DNA of 32,241 bases from an uncultured Oscillospiraceae bacterium (GTDB taxonomy: Bacteria; Bacillota; Clostridia; Oscillospirales; Acutalibacteraceae), in contig CASFRX010000053.1 in NCBI GenBank assembly GCA_949297075.1, positions 1 through 32,241 on the forward strand, written 5' to 3'. Below, one piece after another: positions 13,462-21,362 of this stretch. The translations under genes were made by a program, and so were the position numbers. Positions within the stretch are counted from its first letter, which is position 1. Each line of letters starts with the position of its first letter. Below the pieces are notes generated by a model. It was not told the origin of the DNA. It worked only from the letters and a program-made list of their open reading frames with translations, and did no database searches.

Positions 13462-14880
13462 ATGGGACTTATTAAAGCAGGATTGGGTGCGCTCGGGGGA
13501 ACCTTGGCGGATCAATGGAAAGAATTTTTCTATTGTGATTCAATCAGCAAGGATGTTTTGGTTGTTAAGGGTCAGAAGAAGGTTTCAGGCCGTTCTTCCA
13601 ATACAAAAGGAAATGATAATATCATTTCAAACGGCTCAGGCATTGCCGTTGCCGACGGTCAGTGCATGATTATCGTGGAGAACGGAAAAGTTGTTGAGGT
13701 TTGCGCCGAACCCGGCGAATTTACCTACGATACATCAACCGAGCCTTCAATTTTTTCGGGAAACTTAGGCGAAAGCATCAAGCAATCATTTAAGGTAGTC
13801 GGAAAACGCTTTACTTTCGGCGGAGATACCGGAAAGGATCAGAGAGTCTATTATTTTAACACCAAGGAGATAATAGACAACAAGTTCGGAACCCCAACTC
13901 CTTTTATGTTCGATGTTGTCAACAAACATATCAATATGCACAGAACGGTTCAGGTCAGGTGCAACGGCATTTATTCCTACAAAATAGTCGATCCTCTGCT
14001 TTTCTATACGCAGGTATGCGGAAATTTAGCCGATGAATACACGAGAGCAGAAATTGACGGCCAGCTCAAAACCGAATTTATCGATGCGTTACAGCCGGCT
14101 TTTGCGGCTCTTTCGGAGCTTGAACTTCGTCCTGCCCAGATTCCTGCCCACACAAAAGAGCTTAAAGATGCGCTTAACGCAGCCCTTGCTCAGACATGGA
14201 CACAGGGCAGAGGAATTGCCGTAAACAGCATTGCGATTAATCCCATAAACCTCACTGAGGAAGATATGAAGAAGATTAATCAGATTGAGGATGCCGCAAC
14301 CATCGGCAGCAACCCGTTCACGATGGCCGGCAGAATGACCGATGCAACCGCAGCCGGCATAGAGTCCGCCGCGGCTAACGAAGCCGGAGCAATGACAGGC
14401 TTTATGGGCATGGGCATGGCAACCGGTATGGGCGTTGGCGGCGGATTCGGCGCCGCACAGGGGATGTACAGCATGGGCGTTCAGCAGCAGGCGCAGCAGA
14501 TGCAGCAGCCTTCAGCTCCTGCAAACGGCTGGACCTGCGCATGCGGTGCAACTGCAACCGGCAATTTCTGTCCAAACTGCGGTGGCAAAAAGCCCGAACC
14601 TAAGCCTGCCGAGGGCGGTTGGAAATGCGCCTGCGGCGCAACCGCAACGGGAAAATTCTGCCCCGAGTGCGGCTCGCCCAAGCCTGCAGACGATGGCTGG
14701 AAATGCTCTTGCGGCGCTGTGAATAAGGGAAAATTCTGCCCCGAATGCGGCGCAAAGAAGCCTGCAGGTGCTCCGCTTTACCGCTGTGATAAATGCGGCT
14801 GGCAGCCGGAAGATCCTCATAATCCTCCCAAGTTCTGCCCCGAGTGCGGAGATATTTTTGATGATAACGACGCTAAATAA
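13462..14880 (+). CDS. SPFH-domain protein with four C-terminal zinc ribbons (YdjI-like)
   Basis: 472 residues from ATG 13462 (MGLIKAGLGALGG), just after AAAGGAG. Residues ~1-300 match the YdjI/virion-core-like branch of the SPFH superfamily (WKEFFYCDSISKDVLVVKGQ, QVRCNGIYSYKIVDPLLFY). A Gly/Met/Ala-rich linker (~310-350) leads to four zinc ribbons: WTCACGATATGNFCPNCG, WKCACGATATGKFCPECG, WKCSCGAVNKGKFCPECG and YRCDKCGW...FCPECG. The Bacillus relative usually has one. SPFH proteins scaffold membrane patches; in Bacillus the YdjGHI proteins work with the PspA-type protein YdjF at the membrane. Here it heads a cluster with YdjG-like and TPM proteins, so a membrane-stress role is inferred. Confidence 0.85.
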   Translation: MGLIKAGLGALGGTLADQWKEFFYCDSISKDVLVVKGQKKVSGRSSNTKGNDNIISNGSGIAVADGQCMIIVENGKVVEVCAEPGEFTYDTSTEPSIFSGNLGESIKQSFKVVGKRFTFGGDTGKDQRVYYFNTKEIIDNKFGTPTPFMFDVVNKHINMHRTVQVRCNGIYSYKIVDPLLFYTQVCGNLADEYTRAEIDGQLKTEFIDALQPAFAALSELELRPAQIPAHTKELKDALNAALAQTWTQGRGIAVNSIAINPINLTEEDMKKINQIEDAATIGSNPFTMAGRMTDATAAGIESAAANEAGAMTGFMGMGMATGMGVGGGFGAAQGMYSMGVQQQAQQMQQPSAPANGWTCACGATATGNFCPNCGGKKPEPKPAEGGWKCACGATATGKFCPECGSPKPADDGWKCSCGAVNKGKFCPECGAKKPAGAPLYRCDKCGWQPEDPHNPPKFCPECGDIFDDNDAK

Positions 14881-14931
14881 TTTAAAAACAGCGGCACTAG
14901 GCATATGAAAATTTGATTACAAGCATTGAAA

Positions 14932-15072
14932 TTATGGCGAATACCCTGATGATGTCAAACTCAGCGCAGATGTCTTGGAGAATGATACACCCTAAGCTCC
15001 TCTTGAAAGGGCAGAGGAGATGAATTAGGATGCAGGTGTACAGGAAATAATCAGCGATCTGAGAGTTAATTA
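14932..15072 (+). other. Degraded coding-like remnant
   Basis: Between the SPFH gene and the DUF4428 gene, frames interrupted by stops still read like protein: YGEYPDDVKLSADVLENDTP, stop, and APLERAEEMN, stop, DAGVQEIISDLRVN. The last segment faintly recalls the C-terminus of solute-binding lipoproteins, but this cannot be confirmed. No start or ribosome-binding site is seen. It may be a decayed gene or chance. Confidence 0.25.
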
Positions 15073-15105
15073 ACCTATAAAATTTTATTACAGGAGAGAA
15101 ATACT

Positions 15106-16097
15106 ATAGGACTTTTTGATAAAAAATTTTGCGATATTTGCGGAGAGAAAATAGGACTTTTAGGCAACAGAAAGCTTGAAGATGGCAATATGTGCAAGGA
15201 TTGCGCAAAAAAACTGTCTCCGTTTTTCAGCGACAGAAGAAGCTCAACTATTGAAGAAATAAAGCAGCAGCTTGCTTACAGAGAGCAGAATAAGCAGGTT
15301 CTTGCAGGCTTCAATCCTACCCTTACTTTCGGCGAGGATAAAAAATTTATGTCGATACAGTGAACGGCAATTTTGTTGTATCACGCTACAACAGAGGCAA
15401 CTGGTCTGATGAAAACCCCGATGTTATGGCCATTTCCAGCATTATGAGCTGCAACCTTAAAACAGACGAGGATAAAGACGAAATCTACACTCAGGGAAAA
15501 GACGGCCAGCGCGTCAGCTACAACCCGCCGAGATATAAGTTCTTCTATGACTTTATTCTGGAATTTAAAGTAAATAATCCTTATTTTGATGATTTTGAGG
15601 TTCAGCTCAACGATACAAGAGTTGAGGGTATGGGAACAGTTGAATATAACCGCTATCAGCAGATGGCAATGCAGGTTATTAACACCCTTACTCCCGGTGC
15701 GGCAATGCCCAATATGAACATGGGCGGCATGAATATGGGAATTAACAACGGTATGCCCATGAATCAGGGCTATGCTCCACAGGGCAGCTTTGCACAGCAG
15801 AATCCCTATGCGCAGCAGAATCCCTATGCACAGCAGAACCCCTATCCGCAGCAGAACCCTTATGCACAGCAGAATCCCTATGCACAGCAGAACCCCTACG
15901 CACAGCAGAATCCCTATCCGCAGCAGAACCCTTATCCGCAGGCTCCTAATGCGGCGGCTTACGGCGCTGCAGCCGGCGGATATGCTCAGCAGCCTGCTCA
16001 GGCTCAGGCTCAGGGTCAGGAGTGGGTATGCTCTGCCTGCGGCGCAAGAAACAGCGATAGCATGTTCTGTGAGTGCTGCGGAAGTCCGAGACAATGA
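15106..16097 (+). pseudogene. DUF4428/zinc-ribbon protein, damaged at start codon and by a frameshift
   Basis: After a good GGAGAG site (15093-15098) the frame begins at ATA 15106, where relatives have ATG: GLFDKKFCDICGEKIGLLG (DUF4428 zinc ribbon), MCKDCAKKLSPFF, then FNPTLTFGEDKK. At an A6 run (15340-15345) the frame breaks and hits TGA at 15361. One extra A would continue smoothly as KIYVDTVNGNFVVSRYN into the second frame, which runs to 16097 (YNPPRYKFFYDF, NNPYFDDFEVQLND, an 8-unit AQQNPY repeat, and a final zinc ribbon WVCSACG...FCECCG). Two lesions point to a pseudogene, or to sequencing errors in an otherwise well-kept gene. The second frame alone may be expressed from a GTG at 15360. 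Confidence 0.8.
15795..15938 (+). repeat. Eight tandem 18-bp repeats (QQNPYA/P)
   Basis: Eight in-frame copies of an 18-bp unit (consensus CAGCAGAAYCCCTATSCR) encode QQNPYA or QQNPYP inside the DUF4428/zinc-ribbon gene. They form a flexible Gln/Asn/Pro/Tyr linker before the C-terminal zinc ribbon. The near-identity of units suggests recent expansion and likely copy-number variation between strains. Confidence 0.85.
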
Positions 16098-16633
16098 GAT
16101 GTCTGTCAAAAATGAAGCTTGTTCTGATTGTTGTTGCTTCTGCCGTGGTGCTCGTTGCCGTTGCTATCGGAATTATATATTCCGTTTTGAAAATACAAGT
16201 GCTCGACAAATACGGAATGGTATACGAAAAGGCTAATATAGTCGATGAGTGTGTATATTCTCTTCATGGCGGAATGGAGGGCGAGAGCCTGTATATCAGG
16301 CTCTCCGCCGATAAAAACGGCAATGCCGCTATTGAGTTTTCACGGCCTGAGTTTAACGGAGCTTCCGAAGAAGCAAAGACAGGTTCCGTTCCCTTTGAAG
16401 CGATTGAAAAGATTCGTTCCGTCTGCACAGAATACGGAGTGATGAGCTGGGGAGAGCTGAAAAACAGCGAGTTAATTGCGCTGGACGCTCCAACGGTATC
16501 ATTGACCTTTTCCGTAAAGGAAGAGGATTATTCAGTAACAATCAACAGCAATCAGGCGCTTCCCAAAGGCAGTAACGGAATTTTTAACGAAGTATACAGT
16601 ATTTTAATGTCATATTTACAAGGAGATGATTAA
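16094..16633 (+). CDS. Single-pass membrane protein of unknown function
   Basis: 179 residues from ATG 16094, which overlaps the previous stop by 4 bp (ATGA); an alternative start at 16112 (MKLVLIVV) is possible. One membrane segment at about residues 9-30 (LVLIVVASAVVLVAVAIGIIY) is followed by a ~145-residue extracytoplasmic domain with a central LSADKNGNAAIEFSRPEF and a C-terminal VTINSNQALPKGSNGIFNEVY. No family recognised. It is tightly packed between zinc-ribbon genes (2 bp to the next start), so it belongs to the same membrane-associated operon. Confidence 0.7.
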   Translation: MRCLSKMKLVLIVVASAVVLVAVAIGIIYSVLKIQVLDKYGMVYEKANIVDECVYSLHGGMEGESLYIRLSADKNGNAAIEFSRPEFNGASEEAKTGSVPFEAIEKIRSVCTEYGVMSWGELKNSELIALDAPTVSLTFSVKEEDYSVTINSNQALPKGSNGIFNEVYSILMSYLQGDD

Positions 16634-16635
16634 AC

Positions 16636-17712
16636 TTGTCAGCAGTATTAGAGCAAAAGTGTCCCTGTTGCGGAGGTGCTGTTGCTTTTGACACAGGCTC
16701 GCAAAAGCTGAAATGTCCCTATTGTGATACCGAGTTTGATGTTGAGAATTTTTCTCAGGGTGACAGCTCGGCAGAAGCTCATGACGATATTACCTGGAAT
16801 ACTCAAAGCTCAGAGTGGGGAGAGAGTGAAACCGACGGAATGTCGGTGTATTCCTGCAATTCCTGCGGCGGCGAGATTATCGCCGATTCAACAACGGGCG
16901 CAACCTCATGCCCTTACTGCGGCAATCCTGTCGTTGTCAAAGGTAAGTTTTCGGGTGCGCTCCGTCCCGATTTGGTTATTCCTTTTAAGCTGGACAAAAA
17001 AGCGGCCAAAGAAGCACTGAAGAAACATATTTCATCTAAGAAATTTGTCCCAAAAGCCTTTAAAAACAATAATCACATTGACGAGATAAAAGGCGTTTAT
17101 GTCCCTCATTGGCTTTTCACCTGTGATGCCGCCGCAAATATTAGTTATTCGGCGGAAAAAATCAGAAGCTGGTCTGATTCTGAATATGATTATACCGAAA
17201 TTGAAAGCTATGAGGTTTTCAGAAGCGGATCCATCGGCTTTGATAATGTTCCCGTTGACGGCTCCGAAAAAATGCCCGATGACCTTATGGAATCTATTGA
17301 GCCTTTTGATGTTTCTCAAGCTGTTGATTTTAACACGGCTTATCTTGCCGGCTATCTTGCCGATAAATATGATGTCAGCGCAGATAAAAGTATCGCCAGA
17401 GCAAATGAAAGAATTAAAAACAGCGCAGGCTCTGCCTTTACCGAAACCGTTAAGGGCTACACAGCGGTTACGCCGAGAAGTGTTTATGTCAACATTGCAA
17501 ACGGCTTTTATAAGTATGCCCTTTATCCAGTCTGGGTTTTGAAAACCAGATGGAACGGAAAGGAATACACATTCGCAATGAACGGCCAGACAGGAAAATT
17601 CGTCGGAGATATTCCGACGGATAAAAAAGCGGTCACCAAAGCTACTCTTCTGCTCGGTGCAGGCATCAGCGCTTTTTTATACGGCATTTCATGGCTGATT
17701 GAGTTGCTTTGA
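16636..17712 (+). CDS. YdjG-like zinc-ribbon membrane protein
   Basis: 358 residues from a TTG start, 8 nt after AGGAGAT. Two TFIIB/rubredoxin-type zinc ribbons open the protein: CPCCGGAVAF...CPYC (about 9-30) and CNSCGGEIIADSTTG..CPYC (about 75-95). A central domain has KKFVPKAFKNN, IKGVYVPHWLFTCD and LYPVWVLKTRWNGKEYTFAMN, blocks typical of the YdjG family. One membrane segment sits at the very C-terminus (LLLGAGISAFLYGISWLIELL). In Bacillus, YdjG with YdjH brings PspA-type YdjF to the membrane under envelope stress. Neighbouring SPFH and TPM proteins support the same type of complex. Confidence 0.8.
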   Translation: MSAVLEQKCPCCGGAVAFDTGSQKLKCPYCDTEFDVENFSQGDSSAEAHDDITWNTQSSEWGESETDGMSVYSCNSCGGEIIADSTTGATSCPYCGNPVVVKGKFSGALRPDLVIPFKLDKKAAKEALKKHISSKKFVPKAFKNNNHIDEIKGVYVPHWLFTCDAAANISYSAEKIRSWSDSEYDYTEIESYEVFRSGSIGFDNVPVDGSEKMPDDLMESIEPFDVSQAVDFNTAYLAGYLADKYDVSADKSIARANERIKNSAGSAFTETVKGYTAVTPRSVYVNIANGFYKYALYPVWVLKTRWNGKEYTFAMNGQTGKFVGDIPTDKKAVTKATLLLGAGISAFLYGISWLIELL

Positions 17713-17725
17713 GGGGGTGCTGATA

Positions 17726-18934
17726 ATGAAAAAGAGAATTATTGCGTTTGCTATTGCAGTTTTTGTCTGCTTCTCAATGACCTTTTCCGCATCAGCGGCA
17801 AGCTCTTATATTTTTGATGACGGCAACCACCTTTCATATGATGAGATAGCCGAGCTTAATTCAATGGCGGCAAGAATTGAAAATCTGTACGGTTACTGCG
17901 TAATGTTCTGCATTGCACAGGATGCCAACGGCGCAACCTACAGCTATTCCGAGGAGCTTTACAGTCTTGAGTCGGATAGTGAAAACGGCATTTTGGTTAC
18001 TGATAATCTTGGAGCCAACGAGTATGCAATCTATCTTGCAGGAGCTGCCGAATATGTAATCACCGAGCAGATGGAGAATATTATTTGGGAGGCTTATGAA
18101 TCAAGCGAAACATATTTTGGCGGCATTTCCTCCTATTATGCAGCGGTTGAGACTATTCTCGAAAGCGATGCTTATACTTCTCCCGTAACGCCTGCCGGTG
18201 AGCCCAACGGTTTGGCGGAAACCACAGCCGAATTTGTACCCGTCGAGCGTGAACTTCCTCTTGTTGTAGATAGGGCGGATTTGCTCACGGACGATGAAGA
18301 AAAAAACTTCTGTGCAAGATTTGAAATGCTGGCTCAGAAATATGAAATGGAGATTGCTGTTCTGACTGTTCCTGACCTTGAGGGGAAAACATCGGAAGAA
18401 TATGCTGATGATTTCTATGATTACAACGGCTACGGCTACGGTGAAAACGACGATGGAATGCTTGTTCTCTATAAACCCGGCGCAGAGGGAAACCGAGAGA
18501 TTTATATAACCACTCACGGCACAGGTTCAAGCACCTTTTTTGAGGACGCCCGCAACGAAATGATCGACGCTATGATAGACGACCTCATAGATGAGAATTA
18601 TGCCGCCGCTTTCAACACATATGCCGACCTCGCTGAACAATATCTGAAGCCAAATGTCAGCTTTGTGTGGCTTTTGGTGTGCATAGCTATCGGTATGCTC
18701 ACGGGCTTTGTTATCATTAGGTGCATTGCCGGCAGAAATAAATCCGTCCGAATGCAGACAAACGCAAATGTATATACAAGGCCGGGCAGTATGGTTGTTA
18801 CCGGAGGCGTTGATAATTTTGTCGGCAAAACAGTTAACAGAACCCCAAAGCCGAAGAACGACAGCTCGGGCTCAGGCGGAAGCCACACAAGCTCGTCCGG
18901 CAGAACCCACAGCGGCAGCGGAAGATCTTTTTAA
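17726..18934 (+). CDS. TPM-domain membrane protein (YdjH-like)
   Basis: 402 residues from ATG 17726, preceded by GAGGGGGTG; the frame also opens earlier inside the previous gene but that start lacks a site. Signal peptide about 1-24 (FSMTFSASA). A first TPM-like domain at ~25-150 (YIFDDGNHLSYDEIAELNSM) is followed by a second, better one at ~175-310 (VVDRADLLTDDEEKNFCARF, EIAVLTVPDLEGKTSEEYAD, YGYGENDDGMLVLY). A transmembrane helix at ~313-335 and a Ser/Gly-rich tail ending GSGRSF complete it. The two domains probably face outside and the tail the cytoplasm. The doubled TPM domain is unusual. TPM proteins are tied to membrane and photosystem repair and, in Bacillus, to the YdjGHI set. Confidence 0.82.
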   Translation: MKKRIIAFAIAVFVCFSMTFSASAASSYIFDDGNHLSYDEIAELNSMAARIENLYGYCVMFCIAQDANGATYSYSEELYSLESDSENGILVTDNLGANEYAIYLAGAAEYVITEQMENIIWEAYESSETYFGGISSYYAAVETILESDAYTSPVTPAGEPNGLAETTAEFVPVERELPLVVDRADLLTDDEEKNFCARFEMLAQKYEMEIAVLTVPDLEGKTSEEYADDFYDYNGYGYGENDDGMLVLYKPGAEGNREIYITTHGTGSSTFFEDARNEMIDAMIDDLIDENYAAAFNTYADLAEQYLKPNVSFVWLLVCIAIGMLTGFVIIRCIAGRNKSVRMQTNANVYTRPGSMVVTGGVDNFVGKTVNRTPKPKNDSSGSGGSHTSSSGRTHSGSGRSF

Positions 18935-18952
18935 TTTAAAGGAGTTAGTTTT

Positions 18953-19540
18953 ATGGCGCTTTTTGATATGCTCAAAAGCAAAGCAAAAACGGCTGTTACG
19001 CAAACAGTCAGGGACACCGTGACGAAAGCGGCGCAAAATATAGGCTGCAAGAGTGAAAAAATAGTTTTCCAGTCAATTCCTACAAGCCTTGAAGAATTTA
19101 AAGCTCTGCCGCAGGCGGCTATGTCTACGCCCTTTGAAACAGCGGCAATGACCGTTCTTGCTTTCAACTGTTATAATCAAAACAAGGAGCTTTGTTTTGA
19201 AATGCTCGATTATCTAAGAGGCCCCAGACCCTTGAGTGGCATAGATAAGCAGTTTATTTCCGATCGTTTCAGGGATTACGATTATGTTCCTCGCTCCTAT
19301 TTTTTAGGTGCGTCCCCCGAGAACGATTATCAGCCCTCACAGCCCCTAACTGTTGCCGTCAGCGATAATCCCTATTCTTATGAGGCTCAAGGGTATGTAA
19401 AGATGTTCATACCCTCAGGCGGAGCAGACAGCCCGCGACCCATTCAGCTCAGAGAAGCCAAGGACGGTAAATGGTATCTTTGGGAGCAGTTTTTGCTAAC
19501 GGCAATTCGTCAGCCCGAAAGCTCAAATCCATGGGCATGA
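18953..19540 (+). CDS. DUF6935-type protein
   Basis: 195 residues from ATG 18953, 9 nt after AAAGGAG. Starts with an amphipathic helix (MALFDMLKSKAKTAV). Then come TSLEEFKALPQAAMSTPFET, LRGPRPLSGIDKQFISDRF, YVPRSYFLGASPENDYQPS and a C-terminal WYLWEQFLL...NPWA, which I recognise as the conserved blocks of the DUF6935 family found near zinc-ribbon proteins in Firmicutes. The function is unknown; there is no membrane segment. It is the last intact gene of the operon, 18 bp after the TPM gene. Confidence 0.75.
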   Translation: MALFDMLKSKAKTAVTQTVRDTVTKAAQNIGCKSEKIVFQSIPTSLEEFKALPQAAMSTPFETAAMTVLAFNCYNQNKELCFEMLDYLRGPRPLSGIDKQFISDRFRDYDYVPRSYFLGASPENDYQPSQPLTVAVSDNPYSYEAQGYVKMFIPSGGADSPRPIQLREAKDGKWYLWEQFLLTAIRQPESSNPWA

Positions 19541-19550
19541 TAAAACCGGC

Positions 19551-19775
19551 TTGAAGCAAAAGAGTGCGGCTACTGCAAGCCTGCCTATTCTTAACGGGAA
19601 CGCTTTTATAACCGTTGAAGCAATTCTTACGAAGGCTTTTCCGATGCTGCGGAAAGTATTCTGCGCTTTGCGCCCATTGGTTTTAACAAGGCGCAACCTG
19701 CAGCCATACGCAATGCAAACGAAAAGGTATCGGCGGATATGCAGTATTCTGGAAAGATTTTGTTACTAATTTTTA
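19551..19775 (+). other. Decayed coding remnant after the operon
   Basis: In the frame through 19557 the sequence reads KECGYCKPAYS, stop, RERFYNR, stop, SNSYEGFSDAAESILRFAP and GFNKAQPAAIRNANEKVSAD. The last part looks like real protein but carries two stops and no start. Another frame is open for 72 codons but has odd composition and no ribosome-binding site. Family not recognised. It is probably a dead gene. Confidence 0.3.
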
Positions 19776-19841
19776 AGATTCAGGAACAGAGTATTTCATC
19801 TGCCTTTGTATACACGAAAAAACTGATAAAGGTTAAAAACA

Positions 19842-19884
19842 GCCTCCTTGTATTTGTCTTTTTACAAGGAGGCCTGTGTTTTTT
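19842..19884 (+). terminator. Terminator of the SPFH/zinc-ribbon operon
   Basis: A perfect 11-bp stem, GCCTCCTTGTA (19842-19852) with TACAAGGAGGC (19863-19873), is followed by a T-rich tail with six T (19879-19884). Confidence 0.75.
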
Positions 19885-19898
19885 CTGATATTCGGTTG

Positions 19899-19999
19899 TT
19901 GACGAAAGTGTTTTTGTAATGATACAATTTGTACCGAGATTATAGCTTAAAATAGGCGGCGTTGGGAAGAATTATGCAGAAAATATTCTTGCTCCCAAC
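19899..19999 (+). promoter_or_regulatory. Possible promoter and leader hairpin in a gene-free stretch
   Basis: TTGACG (19899-19904), 18-bp spacer, TACAAT (19923-19928). About 35 bp on, GTTGGGA (19961-19967) pairs with TCCCAAC (19993-19999) and AAGAAT with ATTCTT inside it. There is no coding frame up to 20338, so this could be a long leader for the choloylglycine hydrolase gene or a small RNA. Apart from this, 19885-20337 shows nothing recognisable. Confidence 0.3.
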
Positions 20000-20337
20000 A
20001 GCCGTGATTCTTAAATGCGTGTTGGTATCGTAAAGTCTCCTCAAAAAGAATTTTATAAATTCTGTTGGCGGTTCTGCGGATATGTGGAACGAAGATAAAA
20101 TTCACGATCGGCATATAATAATCAGATTCTTTCTGATGCTAATCTATATTTTTCGGTCAAATCCATTTGCATACCTGCGTATGACAACGCCGCATATAAA
20201 TAGTTCTTATCATTTCGCACAGTGTTATATCACGAGCTTACAAAAATTTAAATCTTCTTAAAGCTCAGCACATTAAATAGCGAATATAATGGTTCAAGAA
20301 TCATAAAATAACACTAAAACCGAAAGGATTTAGAATT

Positions 20338-21312
20338 ATGTGTACGGCAGTCAGTTATAAAACAAACAGCTTGTATTTCGGCAGGACATTGGATAATGAT
20401 TTTTCCTACGGCGAGGAAGTGACCGTAACTCCCCGTAATTTTCCCTTGGAATTTAAGCATGCAGGGCTGATGAAAAGCCACTATGCAATTATAGGTATAG
20501 CTTTTGCGGCGCAGGGTTATCCGCTCTACTATGACGCAATGAACGAAAAAGGGCTTTGCATGGCAGGGTTGAATTTTGTGGGGAATGCTGTTTATAAAGA
20601 GCCTGTTCAAGGCAAGGATAATATTGCGCAGTTTGAGTTTATCCCGTGGGTATTGGGGCAGTGCGTAAGCGTTGAGGAGGTCAAAGCTCTGCTGAGCAGA
20701 ATCAACCTGACGGGTACGCCTTTCAGCCCTGATTTGCCTGTGGCTCAGCTCCATTGGATTATTGCCGACAGCAAAGCAACCATAACAGTCGAATCCGTTG
20801 CGGATGGACTCAAGGTTTATGATAATCCCGTCGGTGTTCTGACAAATAATCCGACTTTTGATAAGCATATGTTTTTGCTGAATAATTATATGAATTTAAC
20901 CGTAAAAGTGCCCGAAAACCGATTTTCCGAAAGCTTGGATTTGCACAGATACAGCTGGGGCATGGGTGCAATAGGCTTACCCGGAGATTTATCCTCAACT
21001 TCCCGCTTCACAAGAGCCGCTTTCATTAAATCAAATAGCCTTTGTGACGGCGATGAAAGATCCGGCGTCGGCCAGTTTTTTCATATTATGGATACTGTTT
21101 CACAGCCTAAAGGCTGTACTGTTTTAGATAGCGGAAAATATGAGATAACCCTATACACCTCTTGCTGCAGTGCGGAGAAGGGCATATATTATTATACAAC
21201 CTACGGCAACAGGCAGATTACCGCAGTCAATATGCACAAAGAGGATTTATTCGGTTGTGATTTAGTGCGGTATCCCGTAATTTGCGATGAACAAATCAAA
21301 ATGCAGAACTAA
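20338..21312 (+). CDS. Choloylglycine hydrolase family (bile salt hydrolase-type)
   Basis: 324 residues from ATG 20338, which must be the start because Cys2 is the nucleophile exposed after Met removal. Ntn-hydrolase, C59 family. The active-site residues expected for bile salt hydrolases are visible: Cys2 (MCTAVSY), Arg16 and Asp19 (YFGRTLDND), Asn in GLCMAGLNF, Asn in VLTNNPTFD, and Arg in LPGDLSSTSRFTRA. Length and the GxxGLPGDLSS motif favour bile salt hydrolase over penicillin V acylase. Bile salt hydrolases cleave glycine or taurine from conjugated bile acids in the cytoplasm. No signal peptide. It stands alone, convergent with the DUF4474 gene. Confidence 0.88.
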   Translation: MCTAVSYKTNSLYFGRTLDNDFSYGEEVTVTPRNFPLEFKHAGLMKSHYAIIGIAFAAQGYPLYYDAMNEKGLCMAGLNFVGNAVYKEPVQGKDNIAQFEFIPWVLGQCVSVEEVKALLSRINLTGTPFSPDLPVAQLHWIIADSKATITVESVADGLKVYDNPVGVLTNNPTFDKHMFLLNNYMNLTVKVPENRFSESLDLHRYSWGMGAIGLPGDLSSTSRFTRAAFIKSNSLCDGDERSGVGQFFHIMDTVSQPKGCTVLDSGKYEITLYTSCCSAEKGIYYYTTYGNRQITAVNMHKEDLFGCDLVRYPVICDEQIKMQN

Positions 21313-21362
21313 AAAATACAGCGGCAGGATTATGTTTTAGTCCTACCGCTGTGTATTTTTTA
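21311..21362. terminator. Two-way terminator between convergent genes
   Basis: ACAGCGGCAGGA (21318-21329) pairs with TCCTACCGCTGT (21341-21352), one mismatch. A-run on the left and T-run on the right mean it works in both directions, for the hydrolase gene and for the leftward DUF4474 gene. Confidence 0.8.

Noticed and set aside
15337..15351. Programmed -1 frameshift at the A6 run of the DUF4428 gene
   Set aside because: The zero-frame codons are GAT AAA AAA TTT, which do not form an X XXY YYZ heptamer; the gene also lacks an ATG. Mutation or sequencing error is simpler.
15795..15938. CRISPR-like repeat array
   Set aside because: Units are contiguous, in frame and 18 bp long with no spacers; they encode a protein linker.
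15381..16109. Long leftward open frame of 242 codons opposite the QQNPY repeats
   Set aside because: It is the antisense of a repetitive, GC-rich coding region and has Leu/Ile/Arg-repeat composition; no ribosome-binding site.
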